A DNA stretch of 64,000 bases from an uncultured Aquimarina sp. (GCA_947500845.1 CANMTP010000012.1:1-64000); one strand, 5' to 3'. Shown: positions 16,267 through 24,221, numbered from the stretch's first letter. Notes: a model not told the origin generated them from the sequence alone. Numbers and translations are program-made.

Positions 16267-18330
16267 TTAATATTTCAACAACTCATCTATTTTAGTCTTT
16301 ACTTTTTCAGTTGATGGAATCATAGTTTCTTCTAATGTACTATTCAACGGGATTGCTGGCATATTTTCAGAACCTATCGTCATTACCGGAGCATCCAGAT
16401 ATCTGAAACATTCTTCCTGAATCTTTCCCGCCAAGGCTCTGGCGAAAGAGTTATTAATTGGCTCTTCTGTGACTACAAGGCATTTTTTTGTCTTCTTCAC
16501 CGATTGCATCACCGTTTCTTCATCCAAAGGGTATAATGTACGTAAATCGATAATTTCTACACTATCTTTTATATCTTTTGTAGCATTTAATGCCCAATGT
16601 ACTCCCATTCCGTAGGTTACTACTGTCAATGTTTCTTTTTCTTCCTGGGGCCAAATACGTTGTACAGTGTTAGCTTTACCAAAAGGCAATATGTAGTCTT
16701 CGGCAGGCTCTATAGTTCTTGCCGCTTCAGTTCCTTTTACTTTTGACCAGTACAATCCCTTATGTTCCAAAATCACCACAGGATTAGGATCATAATATGC
16801 TGCTTTCATCAACCCTTTTAAATCAGCTCCATTACTAGGATAGGCGATTTTAATCCCTCGAATATTGGTCAATACAGATTCTACTGAAGATGAATGATAA
16901 GGCCCTCCACTTCCATAAGCTCCTATGGGAACTCTAAGGATCATAGATACTGGCCATTTTCCATTAGAAAGGTAACAAGATCTACTTACTTCGGTAAATA
17001 ATTGATTTAAGCCAGGCCAGATATAATCTGCAAATTGTACTTCAACAATAGGCTTTAAACCCACAGCAGACATTCCTACTGTAGAGCCTACAATAAAAGC
17101 TTCCTGAATCGGAGTATTAAATACACGTTCATCTCCAAATTTTTGTGCCAGCGTAGCTGCCTCCCTAAAAACACCCCCTAATCTTCCTCCAACATCCTGG
17201 CCGTATAGCAGGCATTCCTTATGTTGTTTCATTAGTTCTTCAACAGCAAACAAAGCACAATCTACCATGACTACTTCATCCTTATCTGATGGAGATCGCT
17301 CTCCTGTTTCTTCGGTTATAGGTGTAGGTGCAAAATCATGAGTAAACAAGTCTTCAGGCTTAGGATCTTCTGCTTTCAAAGCTTGTTTTAAATCTGCGGC
17401 TACAAGAGTTCTTGCTTCTTCTTCAATACTGTTAAGGTCATCTTCAGAAAAACCACTATCTAATAATTGATTCTTGAGTACTGGATAAGGATCTCTGGAA
17501 CGAGCTTCTTCCAAATCATCACGATACCATTCCATTCGTACTCCAGATGTATGATGATTTAATAACGGAACTTTAGCATGCACTAAAATTGGTCGTCTTT
17601 CCTCTCGAACAATTTGAATGGCATTTTCAATAGCCAGATAACTTTCTGTAAAGTTAGCTCCATCGATAGAAATTGCATCCAAACCATGAAAACCAGCAGC
17701 ATATTCAAACGCATTTTGAGCACGGGTTTCTGCTTCGTTAGCAGAAATATCCCATCCATTGTCCTGTACCAAATACAGAATAGGCAATTGTTTTAGGGCA
17801 GCCATCTGAAAGGCCTCAGCAATTTCACCCTCGGTAACCGAAGCATCTCCTAAAGAACATACTACCAAAGGTTTTTCTTTGATCGATTTATCATCAAGAT
17901 GCACTAGTTCTTTATATTGTATTCCCAAAGCTACTCCTGTTGCGGGTATGGCCTGCATACCTGTTGCCGAAGATTGATGTGGTATTTTAGGTTTATCATC
18001 ATCTCTTAAACTTGGATGAGAATAATAGGTTCTCCCTCCAGAAAATGGATCATCTTTTTTAGCCAACAATTGTAACATCAAATCGTATGGACGCATACCT
18101 ATTCCCAATAACATGGCATCATCACGATAATAAGGAAATGCATAATCCTGAGGTAATAATTGCATTGCAGTGGCAATCTGTATCGCCTCATGCCCCCTCG
18201 AGGTTGCATGGACATATTTTGAAACTGTTTTGAAGTTTTCTTCGTATAAGGCTGTCATTGCCTTTGCTTTACAAAGTGTTAAAAATGCTTCCTGTAATAT
18301 TTCTTTTGCAATCGTTTTTTCGGCTAACAT
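16267..18330 (-). CDS. fused 2-oxoacid dehydrogenase E1 (alpha plus beta)
   Basis: A 687-residue thiamine-diphosphate enzyme with the E1 alpha and beta subunits in one chain. The alpha half (1 to about 330) holds the TPP motif GDASVTEGEIAEAFQMAALKQLPILYLVQDN. The beta half starts near DEVVMVDCALFAVEELMKQHKECLLYGQDVG and ends with LRTLYPLDEETVMQSVKKTKKCLVVTEE. It catalyses oxidative decarboxylation of branched-chain or related 2-oxoacids to acyl-CoA with the E2 encoded at 19763-21070. No E3 is present locally. Its position behind a Paa-type operator (21079) and after an aminotransferase suggests aromatic or branched-chain amino-acid catabolism. Substrate preference is inferred. Confidence 0.88.
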   Translation of the reverse strand: MLAEKTIAKEILQEAFLTLCKAKAMTALYEENFKTVSKYVHATSRGHEAIQIATAMQLLPQDYAFPYYRDDAMLLGIGMRPYDLMLQLLAKKDDPFSGGRTYYSHPSLRDDDKPKIPHQSSATGMQAIPATGVALGIQYKELVHLDDKSIKEKPLVVCSLGDASVTEGEIAEAFQMAALKQLPILYLVQDNGWDISANEAETRAQNAFEYAAGFHGLDAISIDGANFTESYLAIENAIQIVREERRPILVHAKVPLLNHHTSGVRMEWYRDDLEEARSRDPYPVLKNQLLDSGFSEDDLNSIEEEARTLVAADLKQALKAEDPKPEDLFTHDFAPTPITEETGERSPSDKDEVVMVDCALFAVEELMKQHKECLLYGQDVGGRLGGVFREAATLAQKFGDERVFNTPIQEAFIVGSTVGMSAVGLKPIVEVQFADYIWPGLNQLFTEVSRSCYLSNGKWPVSMILRVPIGAYGSGGPYHSSSVESVLTNIRGIKIAYPSNGADLKGLMKAAYYDPNPVVILEHKGLYWSKVKGTEAARTIEPAEDYILPFGKANTVQRIWPQEEKETLTVVTYGMGVHWALNATKDIKDSVEIIDLRTLYPLDEETVMQSVKKTKKCLVVTEEPINNSFARALAGKIQEECFRYLDAPVMTIGSENMPAIPLNSTLEETMIPSTEKVKTKIDELLKY

Positions 18331-18377
18331 ATTCTTTCCTTTTTAATATACGATTTACGATTTTTGATTTTTGATTT

Positions 18378-18484
18378 GGGTGCATCCCTATGGGCCGGGC
18401 TATCCGTTATATCTTTTAATGAAATACCCTTCGAGTACCTCAGGGTACTTCAAAAAAGGATGTCACTTCTATCCCTTGCACAAG
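18378..18484. repeat. structured intergenic element, copy 1 (ilvE 3' side)
   Basis: It begins GGGTGCATCCC and GGGCCGGGCTATCCGTTATATC, then a hairpin TACCCT...AGGGTA (18425-18447), then CAAAAAAGGATG and CTATCCCTTGCAC. The same series recurs at 19628-19758 on the other side of ilvE. GTGC at 18380-18383 can pair with GCAC at 18478-18481, closing the element. I recognise the GGGTCGGGCTATCCG core as a repeat common between genes in flavobacteria. Confidence 0.75.
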
Positions 18485-18537
18485 TTTTACAGTACTACTT
18501 TACCATTCGTAAATCCAAATTCGTAATTTATAAATTC

Positions 18538-19614
18538 TTATGATCCTACCTTTTCTTCTATTGGTACCGGTACAATCCACCCGTGTTGATCTTCTCTTTT
18601 TTGGGTTTTAATTTCGTCTAATGTAGTTTTCATATCATGGCTTACCGGATTTTCTTGGGGTAAAGTGATTACTTCATCTTTATACCCTATTGCTTCCACC
18701 ATAGCTATAGCCACAGCCGTACCTGTTCCAAAAGCTTCTTCCAACATTCCTTCTTTAGAAAATTGAACAACCTCATCTATCGTGATTGGGCGTTCTTCAA
18801 CTTCAAACCCTTTATCTTTTAGTAATGTGATTACACTATCTCTAGTAATTCCTTTTAAGATTGATCCGTCTGTACTTGGAGTAATAAATCTACCATTCAC
18901 CTTAAAAAAAATATTCATAGTTCCTACTTCCTGTACATATTTATGCTCATTGGCATCCAGCCATAGTACTTGATCATATCCTTTGGCTTTGGCTTTTTCT
19001 GTAGGAAGAATAGCTGCAGCGTAATTCCCAGCTGCTTTGGCCTCACCTGTACCTCCGTTGGCAGCGCGTATAAATTCAGTCTCGGCATACAGCTTTATCT
19101 TTTTTGTAAAAAAAGGCCCTGCAGGAGAACAAATGACGATAAACTTATAACTTGTTGCAGCTCGCATGCCTATAAAAGGTTCATCGGCATACATAAATGG
19201 TCTTAGATACAATGCACTTCCATCTTGTGGTGGTATCCAGGCATGCTCCACTCCCACGATTCGCTTTACCGCTTCTACAAAAAGTGTTTCAGAAACTTGT
19301 GGCATACCCATTCTCGCCGCACTATGATTAAAACGTTTGGCATTCTCTTCGGGTCTAAAGAGCAACGGAGTATTATCTTTACCAACAGTTGCTTTCATTC
19401 CTTCAAAAATGGCCTGACCGTAATGCAATGCCATAGCTGCAGGATGCGTTGGAATAAGCTTAAGGGGTTCTATCCTAGGATTTTGCCATGCACCATTTTC
19501 ATAATCACATACAAACATATGGTCCGTAAATACTGTACCTAACGGAATATTATCAAAATCAATATCTTTTAATCCTGAATTCGAAGTCTTAGTAATTTTA
19601 ATTTGTGATTCCAT
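18538..19614 (-). CDS. ilvE: branched-chain amino acid aminotransferase
   Basis: A 358-residue fold-type IV PLP aminotransferase. The markers are ALHYGQAIFEGMKA, the YLRPFMYADEPFIGMRAATSYKFIV region, the PLP lysine near GTGEAKAAGNYAAAI, QVLWLDANEHKYVQEVGTMNIFF, and the ITRDSVITLLKDKGFEVEERPITIDE segment. It transaminates Val/Leu/Ile with 2-oxoglutarate; eukaryotic-type members of this length can also accept aromatic substrates, which matters for its context. It lies between E1 and E2 of a 2-oxoacid dehydrogenase and is isolated from both by copies of the same repeat element. Confidence 0.92.
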   Translation of the reverse strand: MESQIKITKTSNSGLKDIDFDNIPLGTVFTDHMFVCDYENGAWQNPRIEPLKLIPTHPAAMALHYGQAIFEGMKATVGKDNTPLLFRPEENAKRFNHSAARMGMPQVSETLFVEAVKRIVGVEHAWIPPQDGSALYLRPFMYADEPFIGMRAATSYKFIVICSPAGPFFTKKIKLYAETEFIRAANGGTGEAKAAGNYAAAILPTEKAKAKGYDQVLWLDANEHKYVQEVGTMNIFFKVNGRFITPSTDGSILKGITRDSVITLLKDKGFEVEERPITIDEVVQFSKEGMLEEAFGTGTAVAIAMVEAIGYKDEVITLPQENPVSHDMKTTLDEIKTQKREDQHGWIVPVPIEEKVGS

Positions 19615-19627
19615 TTTTATTTATTTT

Positions 19628-19758
19628 GGGCGCATCCCCACCTGAGTCGGGTCGGGCTATTCGTTATATCTTTTAATTTCGTACCCTTCGAGAACCTCAG
19701 GGTACTTCAAAAAAGATGCTACTACTATCCCTGCCTACCGTCAGGAAGGCCTAGCGCA
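19628..19758. repeat. structured intergenic element, copy 2 (ilvE 5' side)
   Basis: Second copy of the element at 18378-18484: GGGCGCATCCCC, GGGTCGGGCTATTCGTTATATC, hairpin GTACCCT...AGGGTAC (19681-19705), AAAAAAGATG, ACTATCCCT and TAGCGCA. The closing pair is GCGC (19630-19633) with GCGC (19754-19757). Copy 1 has GTGC with GCAC there, a compensated base pair. A 20-bp palindromic insert interrupts the right end at 19730-19749. Confidence 0.75.
19730..19749. repeat. 20-bp palindromic insert nested in the repeat
   Basis: CCTGCCTACCGTCAGGAAGG is absent from copy 1 of the surrounding element. Removing exactly 20 bp restores ATCCCTAGCGCA, parallel to ATCCCTTGCACA in copy 1. It resembles the palindrome inside paaH at 29395-29415. 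Confidence 0.6.
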
Positions 19759-19762
19759 TTTA

Positions 19763-21070
19763 CTATATTTCTCTATTTATATCAAAAGCTTCTAGTTCAT
19801 CTCCTACTTTACGCAAGAAAGAGCCTCCTAAAAACCCATCAACCACTCTATGATCAAAGGACAAGGATAAATACATCATACTTCTAATTGCAATTTCATC
19901 TCCTTTATTTGTAGTGATCACTTCTGGTCTTTTCTTAATGATTCCTAAGGCTAATATGGCTACTTCTGGCTGGTTGATAATAGGAGTTCCCATTAAACTA
20001 CCAAAAGTTCCTACATTAGAAATTGTAAATGTACTTCCACCTATTTCATCTGGTTTTAAAGCGTTATTTCTAGCACTATTTGCCAAATGGTTCACATTTT
20101 TCGCCAATCCTAAAAGATTTTTTTCATCTGCATTCTTAACCACAGGAACAATCAGATTACCGCTCGGCAATGCTGTCGCCATACCTATATTGATATCCTT
20201 GTGTACTATTATTTTTTTATCATCAACCGAAACATTAATCATAGGATAAGCTGCAATTGCGTTGGAAACTGCTTCAACAAAAATTGGAGTAAACGTAAGT
20301 TTTTCACCATGTTTGGTCAAAAACTCTTCTTTCACCCTGTTTCTCCAATTCACAATATTGGTGACATCCACTTCAATATAACTCGTTACGTGGGGAGAAG
20401 TGTGTTTGGAGTACACCATATGATCTGCGATCATTGTGCGCATACGATCCATCTCTACAATCCTGTCTTTACCTTCTACAAAGGATATGGGTGGTGCCTT
20501 ATAAGTAGATTTAAAAACATTAGCTTGTGGTCTGCTAGGCAATGGGTACTTTCGGTTTTTGAGATATTGCATCACATCACTTTTCCGTATACGTCCACCC
20601 TCTCCTGTCCCATCAATACTTTGAATTTCTTCAATAGTAAGGTTCTCTTTTTGGGCTATATTAATGACTAATGGCGATAGAAAACCATCATTTTCTCCTG
20701 AATTTCGGAACTTAAATTCAGAACTACTTGTTACTCCTTTTGTAGATTGAATGGTTTCTTTTGGTTCAGTTTCTACTTTTTCTGAAGGTTTTGATTCTTC
20801 AGATAATGAACTTTTAACCTTGGTACTGCCATCAGCATTAATAATAGCGATTACTTTACCTATTTCAACCACTTCATTAGGTTCGAACAGTATCTCAGAA
20901 ATAACCCCATTACAAGGTGAGGGGACTTCAGAATCAACCTTATCGGTAGCGACCTCAAGAATGGTTTCATCCTCTTCAACGGTATCACCAACTTTTTTCA
21001 ACCAGTTCAAAATGGTAGCTTCTGATATACTTTCGCCCATTTTGGGCATTTTCAATTCAACTGTCGCCAT
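19763..21070 (-). CDS. dihydrolipoamide acyltransferase (2-oxoacid dehydrogenase E2)
   Basis: A 435-residue core subunit of a branched-chain-type 2-oxoacid dehydrogenase. Residues 1-75 are a lipoyl domain with the lipoylated lysine in EVATDKVDSEVPSP (about 38-51). An acidic linker follows. The subunit-binding domain is LVINIAQKENLTIEEIQSIDGTGEGGRIRKSDVMQYL (about 132-168). The catalytic domain ends with LSLSFDHRVVDGFLGGSFL containing the active-site His and Asp. It transfers the acyl group from E1 to CoA. An 18-bp palindrome like the one before paaE sits 8 bp upstream of its ATG. It heads the E2-ilvE-E1 series. Confidence 0.92.
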   Translation of the reverse strand: MATVELKMPKMGESISEATILNWLKKVGDTVEEDETILEVATDKVDSEVPSPCNGVISEILFEPNEVVEIGKVIAIINADGSTKVKSSLSEESKPSEKVETEPKETIQSTKGVTSSSEFKFRNSGENDGFLSPLVINIAQKENLTIEEIQSIDGTGEGGRIRKSDVMQYLKNRKYPLPSRPQANVFKSTYKAPPISFVEGKDRIVEMDRMRTMIADHMVYSKHTSPHVTSYIEVDVTNIVNWRNRVKEEFLTKHGEKLTFTPIFVEAVSNAIAAYPMINVSVDDKKIIVHKDINIGMATALPSGNLIVPVVKNADEKNLLGLAKNVNHLANSARNNALKPDEIGGSTFTISNVGTFGSLMGTPIINQPEVAILALGIIKKRPEVITTNKGDEIAIRSMMYLSLSFDHRVVDGFLGGSFLRKVGDELEAFDINREI

Positions 21071-21078
21071 ACTTGGTT

Positions 21079-21096
21079 AACTAATGTTTGTTAGTT
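21079..21096 (-). promoter_or_regulatory. candidate TetR/PaaR operator before E2
   Basis: AACTAATGTTTGTTAGTT matches the perfect palindrome AACTAACAATTGTTAGTT in front of paaE (35391-35408) at 15 of 18 positions, with both outer half-sites kept (AACTAA, TTAGTT). It lies 8 bp before the E2 ATG in the 43-bp gap after the DUF3050 gene. This suggests control of E2-ilvE-E1 by the same regulator as the paa genes. Confidence 0.6.
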
Positions 21097-21113
21097 TATT
21101 TTTAAAAATTAAT

Positions 21114-21899
21114 TTACAATAAAACTCGTTCTTTTAGTGTTAAGGCATCGCTAATACTATTCCACAATATCAATCGTTTTTCTAAAGCAACGGCCCCGTA
21201 ATATTGCGCTTCTTTCCATTTAATATCATCACTGCCACATAGATTTTCGATCACTTTTAAACTTAATGGACCATGCGTATCACCATCTAATTCGATATGG
21301 CGCTCAAGATAATATACTAGTTTGCTAACAGATGTATTCGTATTACTTTGTAGTTTTTTCACAATTTCCAGAAATAGATCCGGAATTAAATCTTCTCTAC
21401 CCATTGTAAATACTGCAGCAGTTATATGAGGCTTTTGCAAGTCAATAATATCGAAAGTATAAGACACAAACTCCTTAATTTTCTGATCTATATCTAAGTT
21501 TTTTAATGCTTGCCGCACTGAAACACCTTTAGCAATCTGACTAACTAATTCTTTAATTTGAGTGGTATCTGCCTTCACTTCTGCCATCGCTTCGAGATAC
21601 ATCTCAAAATGGCTCATTGGCTTTCCTTCTTTATTAAAGTCACTTTCTTCTGCCAAAACAATTTCATTGATAAATCTAACTAGTACAGGATTGGATGCAG
21701 GTATCCACGGATTGTAAATTGTAGTGAGATTTTCTTGTAGACTCTTTACCAATGACATAAAATCCCACACCGCAAATACATGATGCTTCATAAATGTTTG
21801 TATGTTTGTGATATCATTGATCTGATGATACAGAGTATGCATAATCAACGTATCCCGATGAGATTGTAATTCTTGTTGTAACGCTTCGATTCTTTCCAT
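21114..21899 (-). CDS. DUF3050 family protein (haem-oxygenase-like fold)
   Basis: A 261-residue all-helical cytosolic protein. Conserved pieces include FMKHHVFAVWDFMSLVKSLQ (about 36-55), LAEESDFNKEGKPMSHFEMYLEAM, TMGREDLIPDLFLEIV and YLERHIELDGDTHGPLSLKVIENLCG. The repeated H/E/D residues are those expected for a haem-oxygenase-like di-metal fold, so an oxygenase role is possible; no function is established. It overlaps no gene: the stop of the PaaY-like gene lies 5 bp upstream, so it is probably cotranscribed with the paa block. Confidence 0.75.
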   Translation of the reverse strand: MERIEALQQELQSHRDTLIMHTLYHQINDITNIQTFMKHHVFAVWDFMSLVKSLQENLTTIYNPWIPASNPVLVRFINEIVLAEESDFNKEGKPMSHFEMYLEAMAEVKADTTQIKELVSQIAKGVSVRQALKNLDIDQKIKEFVSYTFDIIDLQKPHITAAVFTMGREDLIPDLFLEIVKKLQSNTNTSVSKLVYYLERHIELDGDTHGPLSLKVIENLCGSDDIKWKEAQYYGAVALEKRLILWNSISDALTLKERVLL

Positions 21900-21904
21900 A
21901 CTGT

Positions 21905-22501
21905 TTACTTTCCCTTAAACTCTTCTAATGTTTTATAAAACGATTCTTGAGTAGGCCTGTTTTTTGGTATTTCTCTTAACGGCTCAACTTCTCGCAAAGA
22001 TTCAAAACAATCGGCCGGTAATTGTTGATACAATTTGGTTCCTTTGGTTTTCCAATCTATCATTTCATCACTCACTTCTCTAATTATTTTTGCAGGGTTA
22101 CCAACAATTAAACTACGTTTCGGAAAAACTACATTGGCTTTTATAAAAGACATCGCTCCCACAATGCATTCCTCACCAATCTCGGCATCATCCATAATTA
22201 CAGTATTCATTCCTATTAAACAATTACGTCCTAAAGTAGCCCCATGAATTACCGCTCCGTGACCCACATGGGCACTTTCTTTAAGTACAATTGATTTCCC
22301 TGGAAACATATGCACTGTACAATTTTCCTGAATGTTAACACCATCTTCCAGAATAATTTCTCCCCAATCCCCACGAATTGCGGCTCCCGGACCTACATAG
22401 CAGTTTTTACCAATAACTACATTACCGGTAACTGCAGCAAGTGGATGCACAAAACTGCTTTTGTGCACTACAGGTATGTATCCTTTGAATGCGTAAATCA
22501 T
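21905..22501 (-). CDS. paaY: PaaY-like hexapeptide-repeat protein
   Basis: A 198-residue left-handed beta-helix protein with about six imperfect hexapeptide turns (AAVTGNVVIGKNCYVGPGAAIRGDWGEIILEDGVNIQENCTVH, then SAHVGHGAVIHGATLGRNCLIGMNTVIMDDAEIGEECIVGAMSFI). Histidines at the gamma-carbonic-anhydrase-like metal positions are present (VHMFPG, HVGHGAVIHG). Length matches PaaY, a thioesterase that clears dead-end CoA adducts in phenylacetate catabolism. Location in the paa block supports that over a plain carbonic anhydrase. Confidence 0.82.
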   Translation of the reverse strand: MIYAFKGYIPVVHKSSFVHPLAAVTGNVVIGKNCYVGPGAAIRGDWGEIILEDGVNIQENCTVHMFPGKSIVLKESAHVGHGAVIHGATLGRNCLIGMNTVIMDDAEIGEECIVGAMSFIKANVVFPKRSLIVGNPAKIIREVSDEMIDWKTKGTKLYQQLPADCFESLREVEPLREIPKNRPTQESFYKTLEEFKGK

Positions 22502-22504
22502 AAC

Positions 22505-22849
22505 TTATTCCTGCGTAGGCAGGAATCTTTTAATTTTGTAAATCGAATTAACACTATTTGACCAATTTAAAGAAATATCCATCCAACTTGGATTCATCTC
22601 GTTTATTAAATTGTCTTTCCAACCTCTTTTCCATTTCTTCACTTGCTTTTCTCTTTTAGAAGCCTCCAATGCATTTTCAAATTCTTCAAAATATACCAGC
22701 TTGTTACAGTTATATCTTGCGGTAAATGATTTCTTGAAAACTTTGTTTTTATGCTCTATTATCCTAGCTTCTAAATCATCCGTACATCCAATATAAATAA
22801 CTTTGTTAGACTTATTTGCCATGATATAGACATACCAGAGTTTTTTCAT
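22505..22849 (-). CDS. stand-alone GIY-YIG nuclease domain protein
   Basis: A 114-residue protein made of a single GIY-YIG domain: WYVYIMANKSNKVIYIGCTDDLEARIIEHK (about 4-33) has the paired Y-x-Y and Y-I-G strands and the catalytic Arg, and LVYFEEFENALEASKREKQVKKWKRGWKDNLINEMNPSW is the typical second half with the Glu. It interrupts the paa block between the enoyl-CoA hydratase and PaaY-like genes. It is flanked by two inverted copies of a 20-bp palindrome, and the last residues (RFLPTQE) are encoded by one of them. It may act on DNA ends of that element; this is inference. Confidence 0.85.
   Translation of the reverse strand: MKKLWYVYIMANKSNKVIYIGCTDDLEARIIEHKNKVFKKSFTARYNCNKLVYFEEFENALEASKREKQVKKWKRGWKDNLINEMNPSWMDISLNWSNSVNSIYKIKRFLPTQE
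22507..22526. repeat. 20-bp palindrome, left flank of GIY-YIG gene
   Basis: ATTCCTGCGTAGGCAGGAAT: 8-bp arms ATTCCTGC/GCAGGAAT around GTAG. It overlaps the 3' end and stop codon of the nuclease gene. The inverse complement of the copy at 22863-22882 differs from it by one base. Confidence 0.8.
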
Positions 22850-22862
22850 TACTTTATTAGAG

Positions 22863-22882
22863 ATTCCTGCCTCCGCAGGAAT
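22863..22882. repeat. 20-bp palindrome, right flank of GIY-YIG gene
   Basis: ATTCCTGCCTCCGCAGGAAT: the same arms as the left copy with loop CTCC, which is the inverse complement of GGAG against GTAG in the left copy. It abuts the stop of the enoyl-CoA hydratase gene at 22883. Confidence 0.8.
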
Positions 22883-23635
22883 TTATTTAAATCGTTTTAA
22901 TGTCTCTTTCGTAAAATCACTCAACACCAACCTTCCGCTTATTACTGCTCTTTCTGTCAGGAGTGTATCCCAATGTTCTGTACCATCCCAAAATACCTTT
23001 TTCATCTCACACATTGCATCAGGGTTATATGTACAAAGGTGCTCTGCAAATGCTTTCACTTCTGTGTCTAGAGTTTCTATGTCTTCAAAAACATTAGTAA
23101 ACAATCCTTTATCTCTAGCCCATTCGGCACTATAAAATGTGTTTGCATCAATTGCAATTTGAGACATGGCTGATAGACCGATTCTACGTTCAACAGCTGG
23201 CCCCACAACAAAAGGTCCTATGCCCACATTGAGTTCACTTAATTTAATAGAGGCATATTTTGTGGCCATACAATAATCTGTCGCAGAAGCAAGTCCTACT
23301 CCGCCACCTACAGTTTTACCTTGTACACGACCGATAATAAACTTTGGACATTTGCGCATGGCGTTAATCACCTTAGCAAAGCCTGAGAAAAACACTTTTC
23401 CTGTCTCTGCATCATTAATATTGATTAATTCTTTAAAACTTGCTCCTGCACAAAAAGTTCGGTCTTTTCCACTTTTAAGTACAATTACTTTTATCTCATC
23501 GTTAGTACCTGCTTCAGTTATTGTTTGAGCAAGTTTTGCCAGAATATCTCCCGGTAATGAATTATGAGCAGGATGAAAAAACTCAATCATTCCTACTCCA
23601 TTTTCTATAGCTATCTTTACGTATGGTTGTGTCAA
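22883..23635 (-). CDS. enoyl-CoA hydratase/isomerase family protein
   Basis: A 250-residue crotonase-fold enzyme: DRTFCAGASFKEL (oxyanion hole), GRVQGKTVGGGVGLASATDYCMATKYASIKLSELNVGIGPF. The first catalytic Glu of true hydratases (GGGxEL) is replaced here (GGGVGL), while the second (LSELNVG) is kept. It therefore may not be a standard PaaF-type 2,3-dehydroadipyl-CoA hydratase. It fills the paaF slot in the cluster, between paaZ and paaY, because no other hydratase besides paaG is seen. The gene-specific role is uncertain. Confidence 0.78.
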   Translation of the reverse strand: MTQPYVKIAIENGVGMIEFFHPAHNSLPGDILAKLAQTITEAGTNDEIKVIVLKSGKDRTFCAGASFKELININDAETGKVFFSGFAKVINAMRKCPKFIIGRVQGKTVGGGVGLASATDYCMATKYASIKLSELNVGIGPFVVGPAVERRIGLSAMSQIAIDANTFYSAEWARDKGLFTNVFEDIETLDTEVKAFAEHLCTYNPDAMCEMKKVFWDGTEHWDTLLTERAVISGRLVLSDFTKETLKRFK

Positions 23636-23645
23636 AATAAATTTT

Positions 23646-23814
23646 AAATTTTAAATGCAAAATGTAAAAGTTTAAAGGAAATAGTAATGCTTAAAACTTT
23701 ATCATTTATCATTTTATATTTTGCGGTTTTACATTTCTTAGTTCAAATTTTAAATGCAAAATGTAAAAGTTTAAAGGAAATAGTAATGCTTAAAACTTTA
23801 TCATTTATCATTTT
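23646..23814. repeat. perfect 70-bp direct repeat, period 99
   Basis: Positions 23646-23715 and 23745-23814 are identical over 70 bases (AAATTTTAAATGCAAAATGT... to ...TTATCATTTATCATTTT). The perfect identity in non-coding DNA points to a recent duplication. AAAATGTAAAAG in both copies is the inverse complement of CTTTTACATTTT at 24189-24200 on the far side of the four-helix-bundle gene. Confidence 0.9.
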
Positions 23815-23823
23815 CTTAGAAAA

Positions 23824-24186
23824 TCATTTCTTACTTGATGTTTTTATGCTTGAAGTGAAAATGGCTACCAATTCTTTACACTCTTTTATAATATTCTCAA
23901 AACTTTCCATATCTTGAATTAATTCTGATTCATGTAAAACTTGCAAGTTGACCTGAGACTCTCTTAACTCCTTTAAACAAATTTTCATTTTATGGACGAA
24001 ATCCCTTTTTGATTCTGCTCCCTGAGCTTCTCCATAATTTAGTGCCGCAGAAGTAGTGGAACGTATCAATTGTTTAGCCAAATGTTCTGAAGCAAATTTT
24101 TTTTTCAATGTATTTATATTTAAAATAATACTAGAAGAAAACTTAACTAATCTCTGTTGAAGGTCATATTTTTTAATTCCACTCAA
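23824..24186 (-). CDS. four helix bundle protein (S23/Avd-like)
   Basis: A 120-residue all-helical protein of the four-helix-bundle family related to 23S rRNA intervening-sequence proteins and to the diversity-element accessory protein Avd. Typical features are FSSSIILNINTLKKKFASEHLAKQLIRSTTSAALNYGEAQGAESKRDFVHKMKICLKELRESQVNLQ. No enzyme motif. It sits between paaZ and the hydratase gene, flanked by inverted AT-rich repeats, and has nothing obvious to do with phenylacetate. A second member lies at 28657-29031. Role unknown. Confidence 0.82.
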   Translation of the reverse strand: MSGIKKYDLQQRLVKFSSSIILNINTLKKKFASEHLAKQLIRSTTSAALNYGEAQGAESKRDFVHKMKICLKELRESQVNLQVLHESELIQDMESFENIIKECKELVAIFTSSIKTSSKK

Positions 24187-24188
24187 AA

Positions 24189-24200
24189 CTTTTACATTTT
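24189..24200. repeat. right inverted repeat of four-helix-bundle gene
   Basis: CTTTTACATTTT is the exact inverse complement of AAAATGTAAAAG at 23659-23670 and 23758-23769. The three copies bracket the four-helix-bundle gene. Confidence 0.55.
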
Positions 24201-24221
24201 ACAGTTTTATATTTTTAATTC

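Noticed and set aside
16267..18330. Pyruvate dehydrogenase E1
   Set aside because: Fused alpha-beta layout and neighbours (ilvE-type aminotransferase, E2 of branched-chain type) fit 2-oxoisovalerate-like substrates better; substrate remains unproven.
21114..21899. DUF3050 as a classical haem oxygenase
   Set aside because: Only the fold type is suggested; haem oxygenase motifs are not evident, so no function was assigned.
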